A stretch of 64,000 nt of DNA from Lachancea dasiensis (taxonomy: Eukaryota > Ascomycota > Saccharomycetes > Saccharomycetales > Saccharomycetaceae): NCBI GenBank assembly GCA_900074725.1, contig LT598455.1:931802-995801 (forward strand), written 5' to 3'. Of this stretch, positions 30,166-40,081 are shown piece by piece. The notes under the pieces are model-generated. The model was given only the letters and a program-made list of their open reading frames with translations. It was not told the DNA's origin and ran no database searches. Numbering within the stretch: the first letter of the stretch is position 1; each line of letters opens with the position of its first letter. A program made the translations under genes and the position numbers.

Positions 30166-31607
30166 CAGTGATAAGTATGGTCGCGGATGATTATAGTTTT
30201 CCACAATAAGTAACTGGAATTGAAGAAGGAAAATACCAGTTTCACTGCTCCGATTTATATTCTAGCTTTCAGCCCTCTCAGTCGAGTCGTTTCTTGATTG
30301 TGAGATGTCTGTGACTAAACGAAACTCAGGTCTTGTGTTGACTTTTCAACAATCGCTTTCACCATCATGCTTCTAGCACATTCTTAAACCTCTACCTTTT
30401 CAACGAGTCCAACTACTTCTACGGGCGAGTGCAGGATAGTCTCTCAGCAAAATGGTGGTTGTTAGATGTTCGACCATTCAGGGGCGTCTGCCGTTTAGCT
30501 ATGATAGTAGGTTCACGTGCCACCACACACTAATGTGATGGGTAAGCTAACCGCGCAGGCTCTTCATTTTTGGTTGAAGGTCGGTGCTGTCTTTACGGCT
30601 GGTGACTTGAGCTCACCCCACCTTATCCCGCTGTTCTCTCAAAAACCAATTGTTTGTTCTCAACAGTGAATGCGGCAGAAGCTTGAATACTCTGTACCTA
30701 TCCGGCTGTCGCAAGCAAGCGCGGTGGCAGAGCCACTGATAATACGTGTGAAAGACATCATAATACCTGTATCACTAAGAAAAGCGGCCCCGAAGTATCC
30801 GATCGTACAGGTCAGAAACGCGCTGGTATAGTAAACCCTCATCGAGCTTATAAATCATTTAACGTAGGCCAGCTTCTCCCAGCCATGGATGATATGCAGC
30901 TGCGGGGGGAAACGCCAATGATTGTATTTCACTTGAAATTTTAACCTTTGTGAGGCCACGCGTTAGAAGCGAGGCAGGTTGCAACCCGGAAGCAGCTCAA
31001 TAAAGCGACACTATGTAACTCTTGAACAGGCGAGTCTACTGTGTATGCTTCTGTCAATTTTCGTTTGGTTGTAATAACCTTGGCAACTGATCAACGGGCA
31101 ACAATTTCAAAAGTGTCGATTACAATTGACAGGAGCTCCCTTAACCACCATCTGGACCTAGCACATACTTTCAAGCCTATTTTAAAGCTCGCACTCTAAA
31201 GTTCAGGTGACAACGTGGATCTGCTATCCCCTTCCCTTTAGGTCTCTAGGACCCCTAAAGTTCTATTTTTGTGCAGTAAAACCACTACACCGGCCACCCT
31301 ACTAAACAGCCATCTATATCTACACAAAAGTACCCTTCAATGGCTTGAATGGTTCATCAGCTCGTGCTATGATGGTAAGTGAGCTGTCTCAGGTAGAATT
31401 TACAGGTTCATTTTTGAATTCTCTTTGTTTATATGCTTTTGAACGAACTTTTTGTAATGTTGATTCAAGAACGGGAAACATTCAATATGAAAACAATACC
31501 ATTAGTAGTGGTCATTGTTGGCAACTTACCAGACATATATAAGCCGATTGCTTTATAACCAGGCTCAGCACTGTCTAAAACTTTCAGGGTAATATATTAC
31601 ATTCAAG
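30166..31607. other. Gene-free stretch between the FAS2 relic and RHO3
   Basis: About 1.4 kb with no supported gene. Its left part would have been the promoter of the decayed FAS2 copy. A minus-strand frame at 30660-30842 codes a hydrophobic peptide that faintly resembles one or two transporter helices, but it is too short to call. Confidence 0.5.
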
Positions 31608-32306
31608 ATGGTGTTGTGTGGCGGATCGAGCTCCTCCAAAAAGCCTATTGAACGGAAAATCGTGATTTTGGGGGATGGTGCATGCGGTAAAACTTCCTTG
31701 CTAAATGTGTTCACGAGAGGCTACTTCCCTAAGGTTTACGAACCAACAGTGTTCGAGAACTATATACACGACATCTTTGTGGACAGCCAGCATATCACCC
31801 TCAGTCTGTGGGATACCGCGGGACAAGAAGAATTTGACAGGTTACGATCATTGTCGTACTCAGACACACACACCATTATGCTGTGTTTCTCGGTGGACTC
31901 AAGGGACTCGCTAGATAATGTTCAGCACAAGTGGGTGGGCGAAATCGCAGACCACTGTGAAGGCGTCAAATTGGTATTGGTCGCGCTGAAGTGCGACCTG
32001 AGGAACAACACAGAAGAATTTGCTTTGGACTCAGCCATTACACCGGGAAACATCCAGCAGCAGCAGCAGCAGCAGCAGTTGAACGGCTCGGGCGAAAACC
32101 CAAAGCTGATTTCGTATGAAGAGGGACTGGCCATGGCCAAAAAGATCGGCGCTTTGCGCTATCTGGAGTGCAGCGCCAAAATGAATAGAGGAGTGAATGA
32201 AGCCTTTACCGAAGCCGCCAGATGTGCTTTGACAGCACACCCCAAAGGTGCGAAGGATGGCAACCATGAGGAGGGTAAGAAGAGTAGCGGCTGTGTTGTA
32301 ATGTAA
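31608..32306 (+). CDS. RHO3: Rho-type small GTPase Rho3
   Basis: A Rho-family GTPase that directs actin polarity and exocytosis at the plasma membrane (232 residues, yeast 231). The P-loop GDGACGKTS is at residues 22-30, switch I effector sequence in YEPTVFENYIHD, switch II in WDTAGQEEFDRLRSLSY, and base-specificity motif LKCDL. The protein ends in CVVM, a prenylation CaaX box, after a short polybasic stretch. Residues 150-157 are eight glutamines encoded by CAG repeats inside the Rho insert region, where S. cerevisiae Rho3 has an Asn-rich insert. The N-terminus carries a cysteine (MVLCGG) that in yeast Rho3 is palmitoylated. The ATG at 31608 matches the family start. Confidence 0.97.
   Translation: MVLCGGSSSSKKPIERKIVILGDGACGKTSLLNVFTRGYFPKVYEPTVFENYIHDIFVDSQHITLSLWDTAGQEEFDRLRSLSYSDTHTIMLCFSVDSRDSLDNVQHKWVGEIADHCEGVKLVLVALKCDLRNNTEEFALDSAITPGNIQQQQQQQQLNGSGENPKLISYEEGLAMAKKIGALRYLECSAKMNRGVNEAFTEAARCALTAHPKGAKDGNHEEGKKSSGCVVM
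32055..32078 (+). repeat. (CAG)8 trinucleotide repeat in RHO3
   Basis: Eight pure CAG codons encode eight Gln in the Rho insert loop. The tract is pure at the DNA level, so it is probably young and length-variable. Confidence 0.95.
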
Positions 32307-32566
32307 AATGCTAGATTGCGGGAAAAATCCAGCAGTTATAATAGTGTGCCAGGTACGAAACAAGAAAGTTAGTAACTAGAGCAGACAAAGATATTAACCT
32401 AAGTATTTCAGTCGCCAGTTTTAATACAAAATGTCGGATGTAAATGAGACTCGTCAATAGTCCGCCTTTTCTTTTTATCGAGCATACCCCGGTCCCCGGC
32501 ATGCGCAAAAAGCTGAGACTAAACAATAAACATGCTAAAGACCTCCGAGGCCCTGATCTATAAGTA

Positions 32567-33424
32567 TCAGTTGTGTTCAAGTAGTTCTTCCAAATACTGC
32601 GAGGGTACCTTCGCTCTCTGTATTGCCGAGTCTTGCAACTGGATGTTCTCGGGAGAGTTACTGCTACTCTTGGCAGAAACAACTGAAGAACTGAGATTAG
32701 ATTTGTGTCTCGTTTGGGGGGCTTTTCTTCTCTCCGGGGATGCTGCTCGTTCGGGCTTACTGAGGTCGGATCCTGGTTCAGATATTAATGAAGGCGAAGA
32801 ATTATTGCCATTCTGTAGAACGGCCTTGCGTTGCTGGTTGACGATTTCCACGGTCGGGGAGATAAACAACGACTTTCGGTTGAGAGCAGCATTTTGATCT
32901 TGAAGAGACGAATACAACTCCTGTGGTATTGAAGTGTTAGATGCATGAGGTGAAAGTGCGAGTGGTTGTTCAGACGGCTCTTGGGCATCCAGCAGACGGA
33001 TTGTGCTACGAGTGGGACTCATGCGAGAGGATCTTTTCTTGCCCACGCCAAACTGAAATTTCTCGTGGTCAAACATCCCGCCACTATGTGAATTCATGTA
33101 TGATTGGAATTCGGAGTCTATAACGTCGTAACGCTGCTTTTCTGTGTGCCGACGTGAGATATAAGCGGAAACAAGATACATCAGCACAATGGCCAATAAA
33201 ATGGACCCAACAACCGACCCTACTGCTATGAATACAGTTCCCGAGGGTTTGTCAGATGTCCATATGTGGGGGTTTCCCTTTGCCGAGGGCGGAGTGATGG
33301 TCGGCACGGCATATGAAGATGTGGAGGTGCTTGTGTCCCCAGTTGCGGAGGCTGTGGAAGCGCCGCTGGACGACGCTGTGGTTAATGCCGGCAGTGCACG
33401 TCTGGCTACATTCGCATTTATCAT
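32567..33424 (-). CDS. Single-pass membrane protein of the PRM5/YNL058C family
   Basis: This 285-residue protein matches the layout and position of YNL058C and its paralogue PRM5 (YIL117C), fungal membrane proteins of unknown function. Residues 1-60 are Ser/Thr/Ala-rich and probably O-glycosylated; no clear signal peptide is seen. One membrane helix spans about 64-88 (FIAVGSVVGSILLAIVLMYL). The cytosolic tail is Ser-rich and has the ESQ-like block EFQSYMNSHSGGMFDHEKFQ and many potential phosphorylation sites. In S. cerevisiae PRM5 responds to pheromone and cell-wall stress through Rlm1. A one-mismatch Rlm1-like site, CTATTTATAT near 33502, lies in the 228-bp divergent promoter shared with OCA2. 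The C-terminus faces RHO3. Confidence 0.85.
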   Translation of the reverse strand: MINANVARRALPALTTASSSGASTASATGDTSTSTSSYAVPTITPPSAKGNPHIWTSDKPSGTVFIAVGSVVGSILLAIVLMYLVSAYISRRHTEKQRYDVIDSEFQSYMNSHSGGMFDHEKFQFGVGKKRSSRMSPTRSTIRLLDAQEPSEQPLALSPHASNTSIPQELYSSLQDQNAALNRKSLFISPTVEIVNQQRKAVLQNGNNSSPSLISEPGSDLSKPERAASPERRKAPQTRHKSNLSSSVVSAKSSSNSPENIQLQDSAIQRAKVPSQYLEELLEHN

Positions 33425-33652
33425 ATTAGTAGCGTAGTAATGTACCTTTGCAAAAGAGATGGATTATGAAACTTATCGTTTCATGACTTTATGTTGATCT
33501 CTATTTATATATATGGTATTCATATATATATTTTATTATATTTAAATCTATCTATATATACTAAAAAGGCTATTTATTTACCATTGAGCCATCTCGACGG
33601 TACGATTGGTGGGAGAATCAAATTGACAACTTAGAATATAGTAAGCGTACAA

Positions 33653-34180
33653 ATGGTATATATACCACCTTTGAACTTTGCGCCAGTCGTAAGTACGGCA
33701 GTTTCGCTGTATCGATCGGGGTATCCGATGCCTCTAAACTATCCATTTATTGCGGATCGATTACACTTGAAGACGGTGATATACGTTGGGGATAAGGATA
33801 TATCCGACGACTATAAGAACTTTTTGGACGCACAAGACATCAATTACGAGTTTGTCTATGTCAAATCGTGCCGCGACGCAAATATCAACGAACAAATGGA
33901 CCAAGTATTGCTTAAGGTTCTCGACAAAAAGAACTATCCAATTCTGATCCACTCTAACAAGGGTAAGCACAGGGTTGGTGTGGTGGTTGGTATCATTCGA
34001 AAACTGTTGCAAGGATGGTCAACAACTGGAATTTATCAGGAATATGGAATTTTCAGCGGTGGTCTGAAAGGAGAAGTCGACCTGGAATTTATCACAATGT
34101 TTGATACGGAGCTGGTGGTACGAAAAGACGGCGTGCCAGACTTTGTCAAGGCTCGGGAGGGGGATGATGGAGCATACTAA
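33653..34180 (+). CDS. OCA2: Oca2-type atypical tyrosine phosphatase homologue lacking the catalytic cysteine
   Basis: This 175-residue protein belongs to the Siw14/Oca family of atypical dual-specificity phosphatases (yeast Oca2 is about 197). It begins MVYIPPLNFAPVVSTAVSLY, matching the family N-terminus with its RSGYP signature. The P-loop reads HSNKGKHR at residues 100-107. In active members such as Siw14 the residue after His is the nucleophilic Cys; here it is Ser101. The protein is therefore expected to be catalytically inactive and to act as a structural partner in the Oca1-Oca6 complex. The rest of the fold is conserved, including GIIRKLLQGWSTTGIYQEYG. It shares a promoter with the PRM5-type gene. 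Confidence 0.93.
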   Translation: MVYIPPLNFAPVVSTAVSLYRSGYPMPLNYPFIADRLHLKTVIYVGDKDISDDYKNFLDAQDINYEFVYVKSCRDANINEQMDQVLLKVLDKKNYPILIHSNKGKHRVGVVVGIIRKLLQGWSTTGIYQEYGIFSGGLKGEVDLEFITMFDTELVVRKDGVPDFVKAREGDDGAY

Positions 34181-34398
34181 ACCGATCGTTGACTGCAGCG
34201 GTAGTAAGAGGTCAACAACCCCATCGAAATTCACGGTCACCGCGTACCGGGTATTTTTTTTTCAAATCGCCGACTTGGGCGTTGGAGAAATGGTCCTGTA
34301 CCTATGCAAGAAGGCTTGGAGATCTAGTAAGCCTTAGTACGTATCGTCAACCTCGGTCGTTAAGCAATTGTCAGGTTTCAATTCGTGCCCCATGATTG

Positions 34399-34405
34399 TG
34401 ACTCA
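34399..34405 (+). promoter_or_regulatory. Gcn4 site upstream of HIS5
   Basis: TGACTCA, the exact Gcn4 consensus, lies 115 bp before the HIS5 ATG in the 339-bp spacer after OCA2. HIS5 is a general amino-acid-control target in S. cerevisiae. No other element was recognised in this spacer. Confidence 0.88.
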
Positions 34406-34519
34406 TGGCACGACTACCTAATCGAAAAACGTTAATTCATCAAATGACTAGGAAACTCACGAACAAATCCTCTAACATCTGATAGTTTGCACGAATCGTA
34501 CAGCAATTCGAGAGGAGCC

Positions 34520-35692
34520 ATGACATTCGACCTTTCGAAGATTATCAGACCCAAGATTTACAATTTGGAACCCTACCGCTGCGCCAGAGATGATTTCAAA
34601 GAGGGTATTCTTCTCGATGCCAATGAAAACCCTCACGGTCCCACAATGAAAGTAGACGAGGAGCACTCCGGACTTAACAGATATCCCGACCCTCACCAGA
34701 TAGAATTCAAGACGAAAATTACTTCTCTTCGAAATGCTCAGTCCGATTACAAAGACGAAAATCTAGAGTCTTTAACAGCAGAAAACGTTTGTCTGGGAGT
34801 TGGCTCTGATGAAAGCATCGATGCCTTAATTCGTTCCTGCTGCCAACCTGGAAGGGATAAAATTTTGATCATGCCACCAACGTATGGTATGTATTCCGTT
34901 TGCACAGAGATCAACGATGTGGAGACCGTCAAGGTACCTCTAATTGTGGAAGATAACTCTTTTCAAATGAATTTACCCGCAGTGCTCGAAGCTCTGCGCA
35001 ACGACCCATCTATCAAGCTAGTGTTCATTACTTCTCCTGGAAATCCCGTCGGATCTCTCGTGAACCCAAAGAGTATAGAAGAATTGACCTCGCAGTGGCC
35101 GTCTGGTATCGTGGTAGTGGATGAGGCCTATATCGATTTCGCAACGTCAGGAGGCTCGATGTCTCCTTTGGTAAACAAACACCCAAACTTGGCTGTTTTG
35201 CAAACTTTATCTAAATCTTTTGGCTTGGCCGGTATAAGACTTGGAATGACTTTTGCCTCTAAACCTCTTGCCCGTGTTCTCAATGCAATGAAAGCACCTT
35301 ACAACATTTCGTCGCTGGCCTCACAAATTGCTTTGAAAGCCATGGAGCCAGAAAACATTGAAATTATGAAAATGACTGTTGATGATGTTTCTCAGCAAAG
35401 GATCCGTGTTTTAAATGAGCTAACTTCTTTGAAACAAACTGCCGATACTCAAATTGGCGGGCTAGACGCCAACTTCATTATGATCCGGATATTGGGTGCT
35501 GATGGTAAACCTTGTAATAAAACCGCAAAGGCGCTTTACCACAAACTTGCTTCAGAATCAAAAATAGTGGTTAGATTTAGAGGAACAGAGTATGGGTGTG
35601 AGGGCTGCCTGAGAATTACGATAGGAACAAGCGAAGAGAATGATTTTTTGATCAAGGAGTTTGCAGCCACTCTTGCTAACCTTCAGAAATAG
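34520..35692 (+). CDS. HIS5: Histidinol-phosphate aminotransferase
   Basis: A cytosolic PLP enzyme that converts imidazole acetol phosphate to histidinol phosphate in histidine synthesis (390 residues, yeast 385). The ATG at 34520 is chosen because the extra upstream codons start only with TTG. Type II aminotransferase blocks are present: LLDANENPHGP near the N-terminus, the PLP-lysine segment LSKSFGLAGIRLG around residue 230, VVDEAYIDFA, and the Arg-containing FRGTEYGCEGCLRITIGT near the C-terminus. The gene converges on NUP159 with 63 bp between stops, as at YIL116W/YIL115C. Confidence 0.97.
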   Translation: MTFDLSKIIRPKIYNLEPYRCARDDFKEGILLDANENPHGPTMKVDEEHSGLNRYPDPHQIEFKTKITSLRNAQSDYKDENLESLTAENVCLGVGSDESIDALIRSCCQPGRDKILIMPPTYGMYSVCTEINDVETVKVPLIVEDNSFQMNLPAVLEALRNDPSIKLVFITSPGNPVGSLVNPKSIEELTSQWPSGIVVVDEAYIDFATSGGSMSPLVNKHPNLAVLQTLSKSFGLAGIRLGMTFASKPLARVLNAMKAPYNISSLASQIALKAMEPENIEIMKMTVDDVSQQRIRVLNELTSLKQTADTQIGGLDANFIMIRILGADGKPCNKTAKALYHKLASESKIVVRFRGTEYGCEGCLRITIGTSEENDFLIKEFAATLANLQK

Positions 35693-35755
35693 CATACTTA
35701 CATATATGTAATGGTCTTACATCAAGACCGACCAGCAACTCAATTGCACTGTGTC

Positions 35756-38700
35756 CTAAATGCTTCTGTTAAGTAAAACTTGTCCAATTTGCCTCTTGGT
35801 GTCTAGTTTCAAGTTCAGTTCACTAATAGGGGCTGCCTCGACTGTACGTTCGACCTGAGAAACACTCCCGACCTCGCGATCCCTGATCTTGAGCTCTGCT
35901 ACCTCATTCCGTAGTGACTTGATAGCTTCGAGTAAGTCGCCTCTCTGTGTGCTTTCATCCATAATTTTGGAGATCAAAGGGACCCTGCGAAGGTCTTCTT
36001 TCGACAAATGAATCTTCAATATCCGTAATACTTGCTCTATCGTTTTAATCCGATCATAAGCACTTGAGAGCTTACCCCGTAAATTATGCTGCATTTGAGT
36101 TTGCCTTAGATTTAGCCCGCCGTCTATCACCTTTTTCTCATGTAGAGACTTTTCTAGTTGATCGTAGTGAAATCTTGACGCGAATCGGCATTCCTCTAAG
36201 GTGGCCAAAGAACCTTTGACAAGCGCAGCAACATCATTTGAAAGAGACGATGCTACTTTAAAAACTGGCTTTACCTCTGTGAACGTTTGATCGACAATGG
36301 CATTCAAAACCTCAGCCTCCTCCAACCGCCATGTATATGACTGAGGTAGAGTGCGTTTGGTTCTTTCGAAGGGTTTGGTACTTTGGTCTTTGATAAAAGA
36401 CTCGAGGTTTTTCAAGTTAACTGTGAGAACCTCTATCTCGGATGATACGACATTAACAGTGCTTTCGATTCGATTCAGAGTCTCATTTGCATGTTTTGAA
36501 CATTTTGCCATCGCTGCGGCCCCAGTGTAGAACTTTTCTATAATCCTAGGCTTAAACTCTTGTGCTTGGTATAGTTCATCATTCTCGAAACTTTGCATTT
36601 CAAAATCTCTAGTTTCAGTTGGAATGGTCTCGGTGGCAGCGTCCCCTGTCAATGAACACGCTTGAGTACCAGTACTCAGAGTTTCAATTGGAATGGTTTG
36701 ACTGCTCGTATTCAGGCCTTGCCCTTCTGTGTCCCTGCCTTCGAATGATTTGTGAATGCTCTTCTCCTTGGATGCCTTTATTTGATCTAGTTCCTCCTTC
36801 AAATCATCAAATTCATCAAACGACTCGTTTTCTGTACTACTTCTCGATTTTCTGGCCAAAAGACCTCCCTCGGGGACGTGTATCGGAGATTCCTCACTAG
36901 AATGTGTTTCCGGGTCTTCGTTGGCAGTATGTAGAGTAAAATCAGCATTTTCCTTTTCTTGAACTGAATTCTCTTTCGTTCCATTTTCGTTGTCATGAGC
37001 TGAATTTTCTTTTCTTTCCGTTGCGTCGCTTACGGGTTCCTGCTGTTCGTCAAATTTGTTCGCCTCAGCTACTTCACCATGACCTTGCATTACTGGAGGG
37101 CCACTTGTTTCGGAGGACAGCTGTTGTTCTAGCTTGTTTTCCTCTTCCAAGGATATTGGGTAAGGGGAGTTCATCTCAGGTTTCACATCTTTAGTCGTCA
37201 CGTACTCCAATGCAGCAGACTCTCCCTCGCCTTTCAATTGGTCATTAGAATTTTTGTTTTCGAAGTTATCTTCAGTTCCAGTATCTTGAGTTGCAGTACC
37301 TCGCTTCTTTGCCAAAGTAGCAAAAGAAAATGGAGAAGAACCACTACTCAAGTTGTTTGAGTACTTCGCAAAAGCAGTGCTCCCGGACTCTTCGGGCTTG
37401 GGAGATGGCGTATTAGATAACGAATCCGGGATATTCTCGGCGGATATATTTGCAACCCGCTTGATTCTCTCTGTTAATGAGCTAAAATCTGACTTCTTCA
37501 AATCGGCTTCAGCTGGCTTCTCTTTCTCGCCTGTGTTTTCAGAATTAGTCGTAGCAATTTCCAAATCGCGATTATCCTCGCTCAAACTTTCGGTTGAGTC
37601 GCGTTCTTCTTCGTCGTAAGGCGGTGAGGAGCTATCGCTATTAGATTCCTCTGAAAATCTATCACTTTCATTGGCTTGAGTTGTGTCATTGCTTTCACTT
37701 TCAGTTGCGTTGGTTGACCCTGTTAGACTTTCGCTTTCTCGTTCATGATCGCTAGAGTATTGCTCAACCTTCTCACTATTCGTGATCTCTGAGTTGGCCC
37801 CAAATACTGCGCTAGTTTGGAATTGAGAAAATGGATTATCGGCTGGCTTGTGCTCATTCATCTTATCCTTCAAGGAGGAAAATGGGGATGTGGTGGCGTT
37901 TGACGATTCGCCTCCTAACCAGCCTTGGGCCCCGAAAGGGGCCGTTGCGGTTGTATTTGAGGAACTCTGGCTAGCAAAAGATGGCACATTCTTGAACGGT
38001 GAAGGTCCATCTTTGAGCTTTGCAAAGGGAGACTCTGAACTTGCAAAAGGAGTGAAAGCACTCTTCTGAGAGCCTTCATTCTTCTGAGAGCCTTCATTCT
38101 TCTGAGAGCCTTCATTCTTCTGAGAGCCTTCATTCTTCTGAAACCTGGTGTCTTCCCCCACTGCGCTAAAACTTGTTGTGCCAAATTGTGGAGTTCCAAA
38201 GGCCTGTGCTGAGAAGGCTGGCTTTCCAAATGCACTTGATCCGGGTGCTTTTTCACTATGCAAACCATTGTTGAAGCCAAATGGACTAGATTTATTTTGA
38301 GAGGCGCTAAAGTTAGGTTTTCCAAAAGATGGTTGGCCAAAAGCAGAGGAAGTGTTGGCAGTTGAATCATTCGATGTAGCATTTTCTCCTGTTGTAAATG
38401 AAAAAGCACTTGATCCGAAAGCGGGCTTTGTCTTCCCGGATGTGCTACCAAAACCAAAACCCGCTTTTTTGTCGAAACTTTGAGTACTGCCAAATCCCAG
38501 TGCAACCCCTGCTCCTTTATTTTCATCCTGCGAATTATTTTCGTTGGTGGAAGCGGAACCAAAGGGTCCGTCCTTTGTAGTGCTCTGGCCGAAACCAAAG
38601 TTATTGGTTCCAAAATGTGGCTTCCCGAATGTACTTTGGCCAAATCCAGATTTTTCGGTGGTATCTGATGCTAAGTTGGCTCCAAAAGTTATTGGGTTCT

Positions 38701-40081
38701 CAATTACTCCGGTAGGTGGCGATTTCTTTTCATCTTCGTTCGCTTCGTCGTCGTTCATCTCCTCAGTGAGAGTGCTCTCTCTTTCTTTCGAGTTATTATC
38801 AGCGCTTCCAGCTGCCAGTTGTTCCATGCCAATGCGTCGTTTCGTTCCCAATCTTTCTCGGGTCTTAACGGTTGAAAACTGATTGTTTTTGATTCCATAA
38901 CTATTGAATAGAGCAAACGTGGTTAGGTTTCCCTCGTTGTTGAAAATATAGAATAGCGGTAGGTCAGACGCAACATCCACGCCCTGGCAAGGTTCCAGGA
39001 TTTGTACGCCAGGTGTTGTGTCAACGGCAAGGCCAATAGGGTTTGTGTCATTGTCGGTGTCCTGATTGATTGGCAAAACAGCTCGGTCACTATCTTGGCT
39101 TGGCTGAAGCACACTCGCATCATCGAGGATTGTAATTTCCGAAGACGTCGCAGATCCAATCACATAAATATGGGGATACGATGGCATCATTTCGTATAGG
39201 GTAGAATGATAATATGTGGGATCTCTGAGGACACTGCCAAACGCTGGTGCAATATCAAAACTTTGGTGAAACTCCCAGTTTTCATCGGCACCTTCCTGTA
39301 CGACATACATGTTTTGTTCGTACATTACATCTTCATCATCTGCGTGGACTGGATTTCCAAGGGCAATTAAATACCTCTGACAGGACAAAATCATGATGGA
39401 GAGCGGTTGGTACTCACTCTGTACCTCATCTTGGATTTCTGCGGGTAAGGTGAAGGTTTTCAGAGGATCCTGTTTGGCACCTTCGCGAATTTCCATCCTC
39501 CCGTTGGACTTCAATACAACCCATTGCTCTGCGCTCGTATCGAAATCAACCACACCTTCCACCAGCAATTTTGTTTCTCCGTTCAGAGACGCTATACGTA
39601 GTTGGTTATTTGTCGATTGAACGAGCACGAACTCCTCAGTACCGGCAATTATTTTTGCTGCCCTAATTCTCTCACCCGCAGAAAACTTTGGATCAAGCGG
39701 CAGACGGATCCATTCGTCTTTCCCAGCACAAAATGTGAAGAAGTGGCCATCTCTAGTTATACTCAAAATATTTTCTTCGTGTGCCCCGTAGAAACCAACA
39801 AGCACGACGTTTTCGAGCTTTTTCTCAGCGACAAACTTTAGCGGTTGCGGCTCGGCTTCTTGGCTTAAAACCCGGTTTCGCAAATCTTCAAGTTTACCCA
39901 CTGCCACAGTCGTCTGATTGGCTGCCACAAAGAGCCCTTTGGAAGTGGAGATCGCGAAATTTTGTAGCTTAGAGAAAGGAACCTTCTCATTATAACCAGG
40001 CAAAATTGGGACTTCACCCAATGGCTTGAACCCAAAGTCCTCTGACGTTACCGTGGGCAGCTCTTCGCCTACTGAAGACAT
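35756..40081 (-). CDS. NUP159: Cytoplasmic-face FG nucleoporin Nup159
   Basis: A cytoplasmic-filament nucleoporin that recruits the DEAD-box protein Dbp5 for mRNA export (1441 residues, yeast 1460). The start at 40081 (MSSVGEELPTVTSEDFGF) fits the yeast N-terminus; an in-frame ATG at 40153 would add 24 residues. Residues 1-400 form the beta-propeller that binds Dbp5. The FG region runs about 460-780, with many GFG, SAFG and PAFG repeats, and includes four copies of a six-residue QKNEGS repeat. An acidic linker with TGTQ-like sites that could bind Dyn2 follows. A C-terminal coiled coil (about 1200-1441) anchors the protein to Nup82. It converges on HIS5 and lies downstream of porin on the same strand. 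Confidence 0.95.
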   Translation of the reverse strand: MSSVGEELPTVTSEDFGFKPLGEVPILPGYNEKVPFSKLQNFAISTSKGLFVAANQTTVAVGKLEDLRNRVLSQEAEPQPLKFVAEKKLENVVLVGFYGAHEENILSITRDGHFFTFCAGKDEWIRLPLDPKFSAGERIRAAKIIAGTEEFVLVQSTNNQLRIASLNGETKLLVEGVVDFDTSAEQWVVLKSNGRMEIREGAKQDPLKTFTLPAEIQDEVQSEYQPLSIMILSCQRYLIALGNPVHADDEDVMYEQNMYVVQEGADENWEFHQSFDIAPAFGSVLRDPTYYHSTLYEMMPSYPHIYVIGSATSSEITILDDASVLQPSQDSDRAVLPINQDTDNDTNPIGLAVDTTPGVQILEPCQGVDVASDLPLFYIFNNEGNLTTFALFNSYGIKNNQFSTVKTRERLGTKRRIGMEQLAAGSADNNSKERESTLTEEMNDDEANEDEKKSPPTGVIENPITFGANLASDTTEKSGFGQSTFGKPHFGTNNFGFGQSTTKDGPFGSASTNENNSQDENKGAGVALGFGSTQSFDKKAGFGFGSTSGKTKPAFGSSAFSFTTGENATSNDSTANTSSAFGQPSFGKPNFSASQNKSSPFGFNNGLHSEKAPGSSAFGKPAFSAQAFGTPQFGTTSFSAVGEDTRFQKNEGSQKNEGSQKNEGSQKNEGSQKSAFTPFASSESPFAKLKDGPSPFKNVPSFASQSSSNTTATAPFGAQGWLGGESSNATTSPFSSLKDKMNEHKPADNPFSQFQTSAVFGANSEITNSEKVEQYSSDHERESESLTGSTNATESESNDTTQANESDRFSEESNSDSSSPPYDEEERDSTESLSEDNRDLEIATTNSENTGEKEKPAEADLKKSDFSSLTERIKRVANISAENIPDSLSNTPSPKPEESGSTAFAKYSNNLSSGSSPFSFATLAKKRGTATQDTGTEDNFENKNSNDQLKGEGESAALEYVTTKDVKPEMNSPYPISLEEENKLEQQLSSETSGPPVMQGHGEVAEANKFDEQQEPVSDATERKENSAHDNENGTKENSVQEKENADFTLHTANEDPETHSSEESPIHVPEGGLLARKSRSSTENESFDEFDDLKEELDQIKASKEKSIHKSFEGRDTEGQGLNTSSQTIPIETLSTGTQACSLTGDAATETIPTETRDFEMQSFENDELYQAQEFKPRIIEKFYTGAAAMAKCSKHANETLNRIESTVNVVSSEIEVLTVNLKNLESFIKDQSTKPFERTKRTLPQSYTWRLEEAEVLNAIVDQTFTEVKPVFKVASSLSNDVAALVKGSLATLEECRFASRFHYDQLEKSLHEKKVIDGGLNLRQTQMQHNLRGKLSSAYDRIKTIEQVLRILKIHLSKEDLRRVPLISKIMDESTQRGDLLEAIKSLRNEVAELKIRDREVGSVSQVERTVEAAPISELNLKLDTKRQIGQVLLNRSI
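38062..38133 (-). repeat. Four perfect 18-bp repeats inside NUP159
   Basis: Four identical 18-bp units in tandem, coding QKNEGS four times in the FG domain. A fifth partial unit follows. Perfect identity points to recent expansion; the unit is frame-preserving. Confidence 0.95.

Noticed and set aside
30660-30842. Hydrophobic 60-residue frame that faintly resembles transporter helices.
   Set aside because: Too short and without a diagnostic motif; it could be chance.
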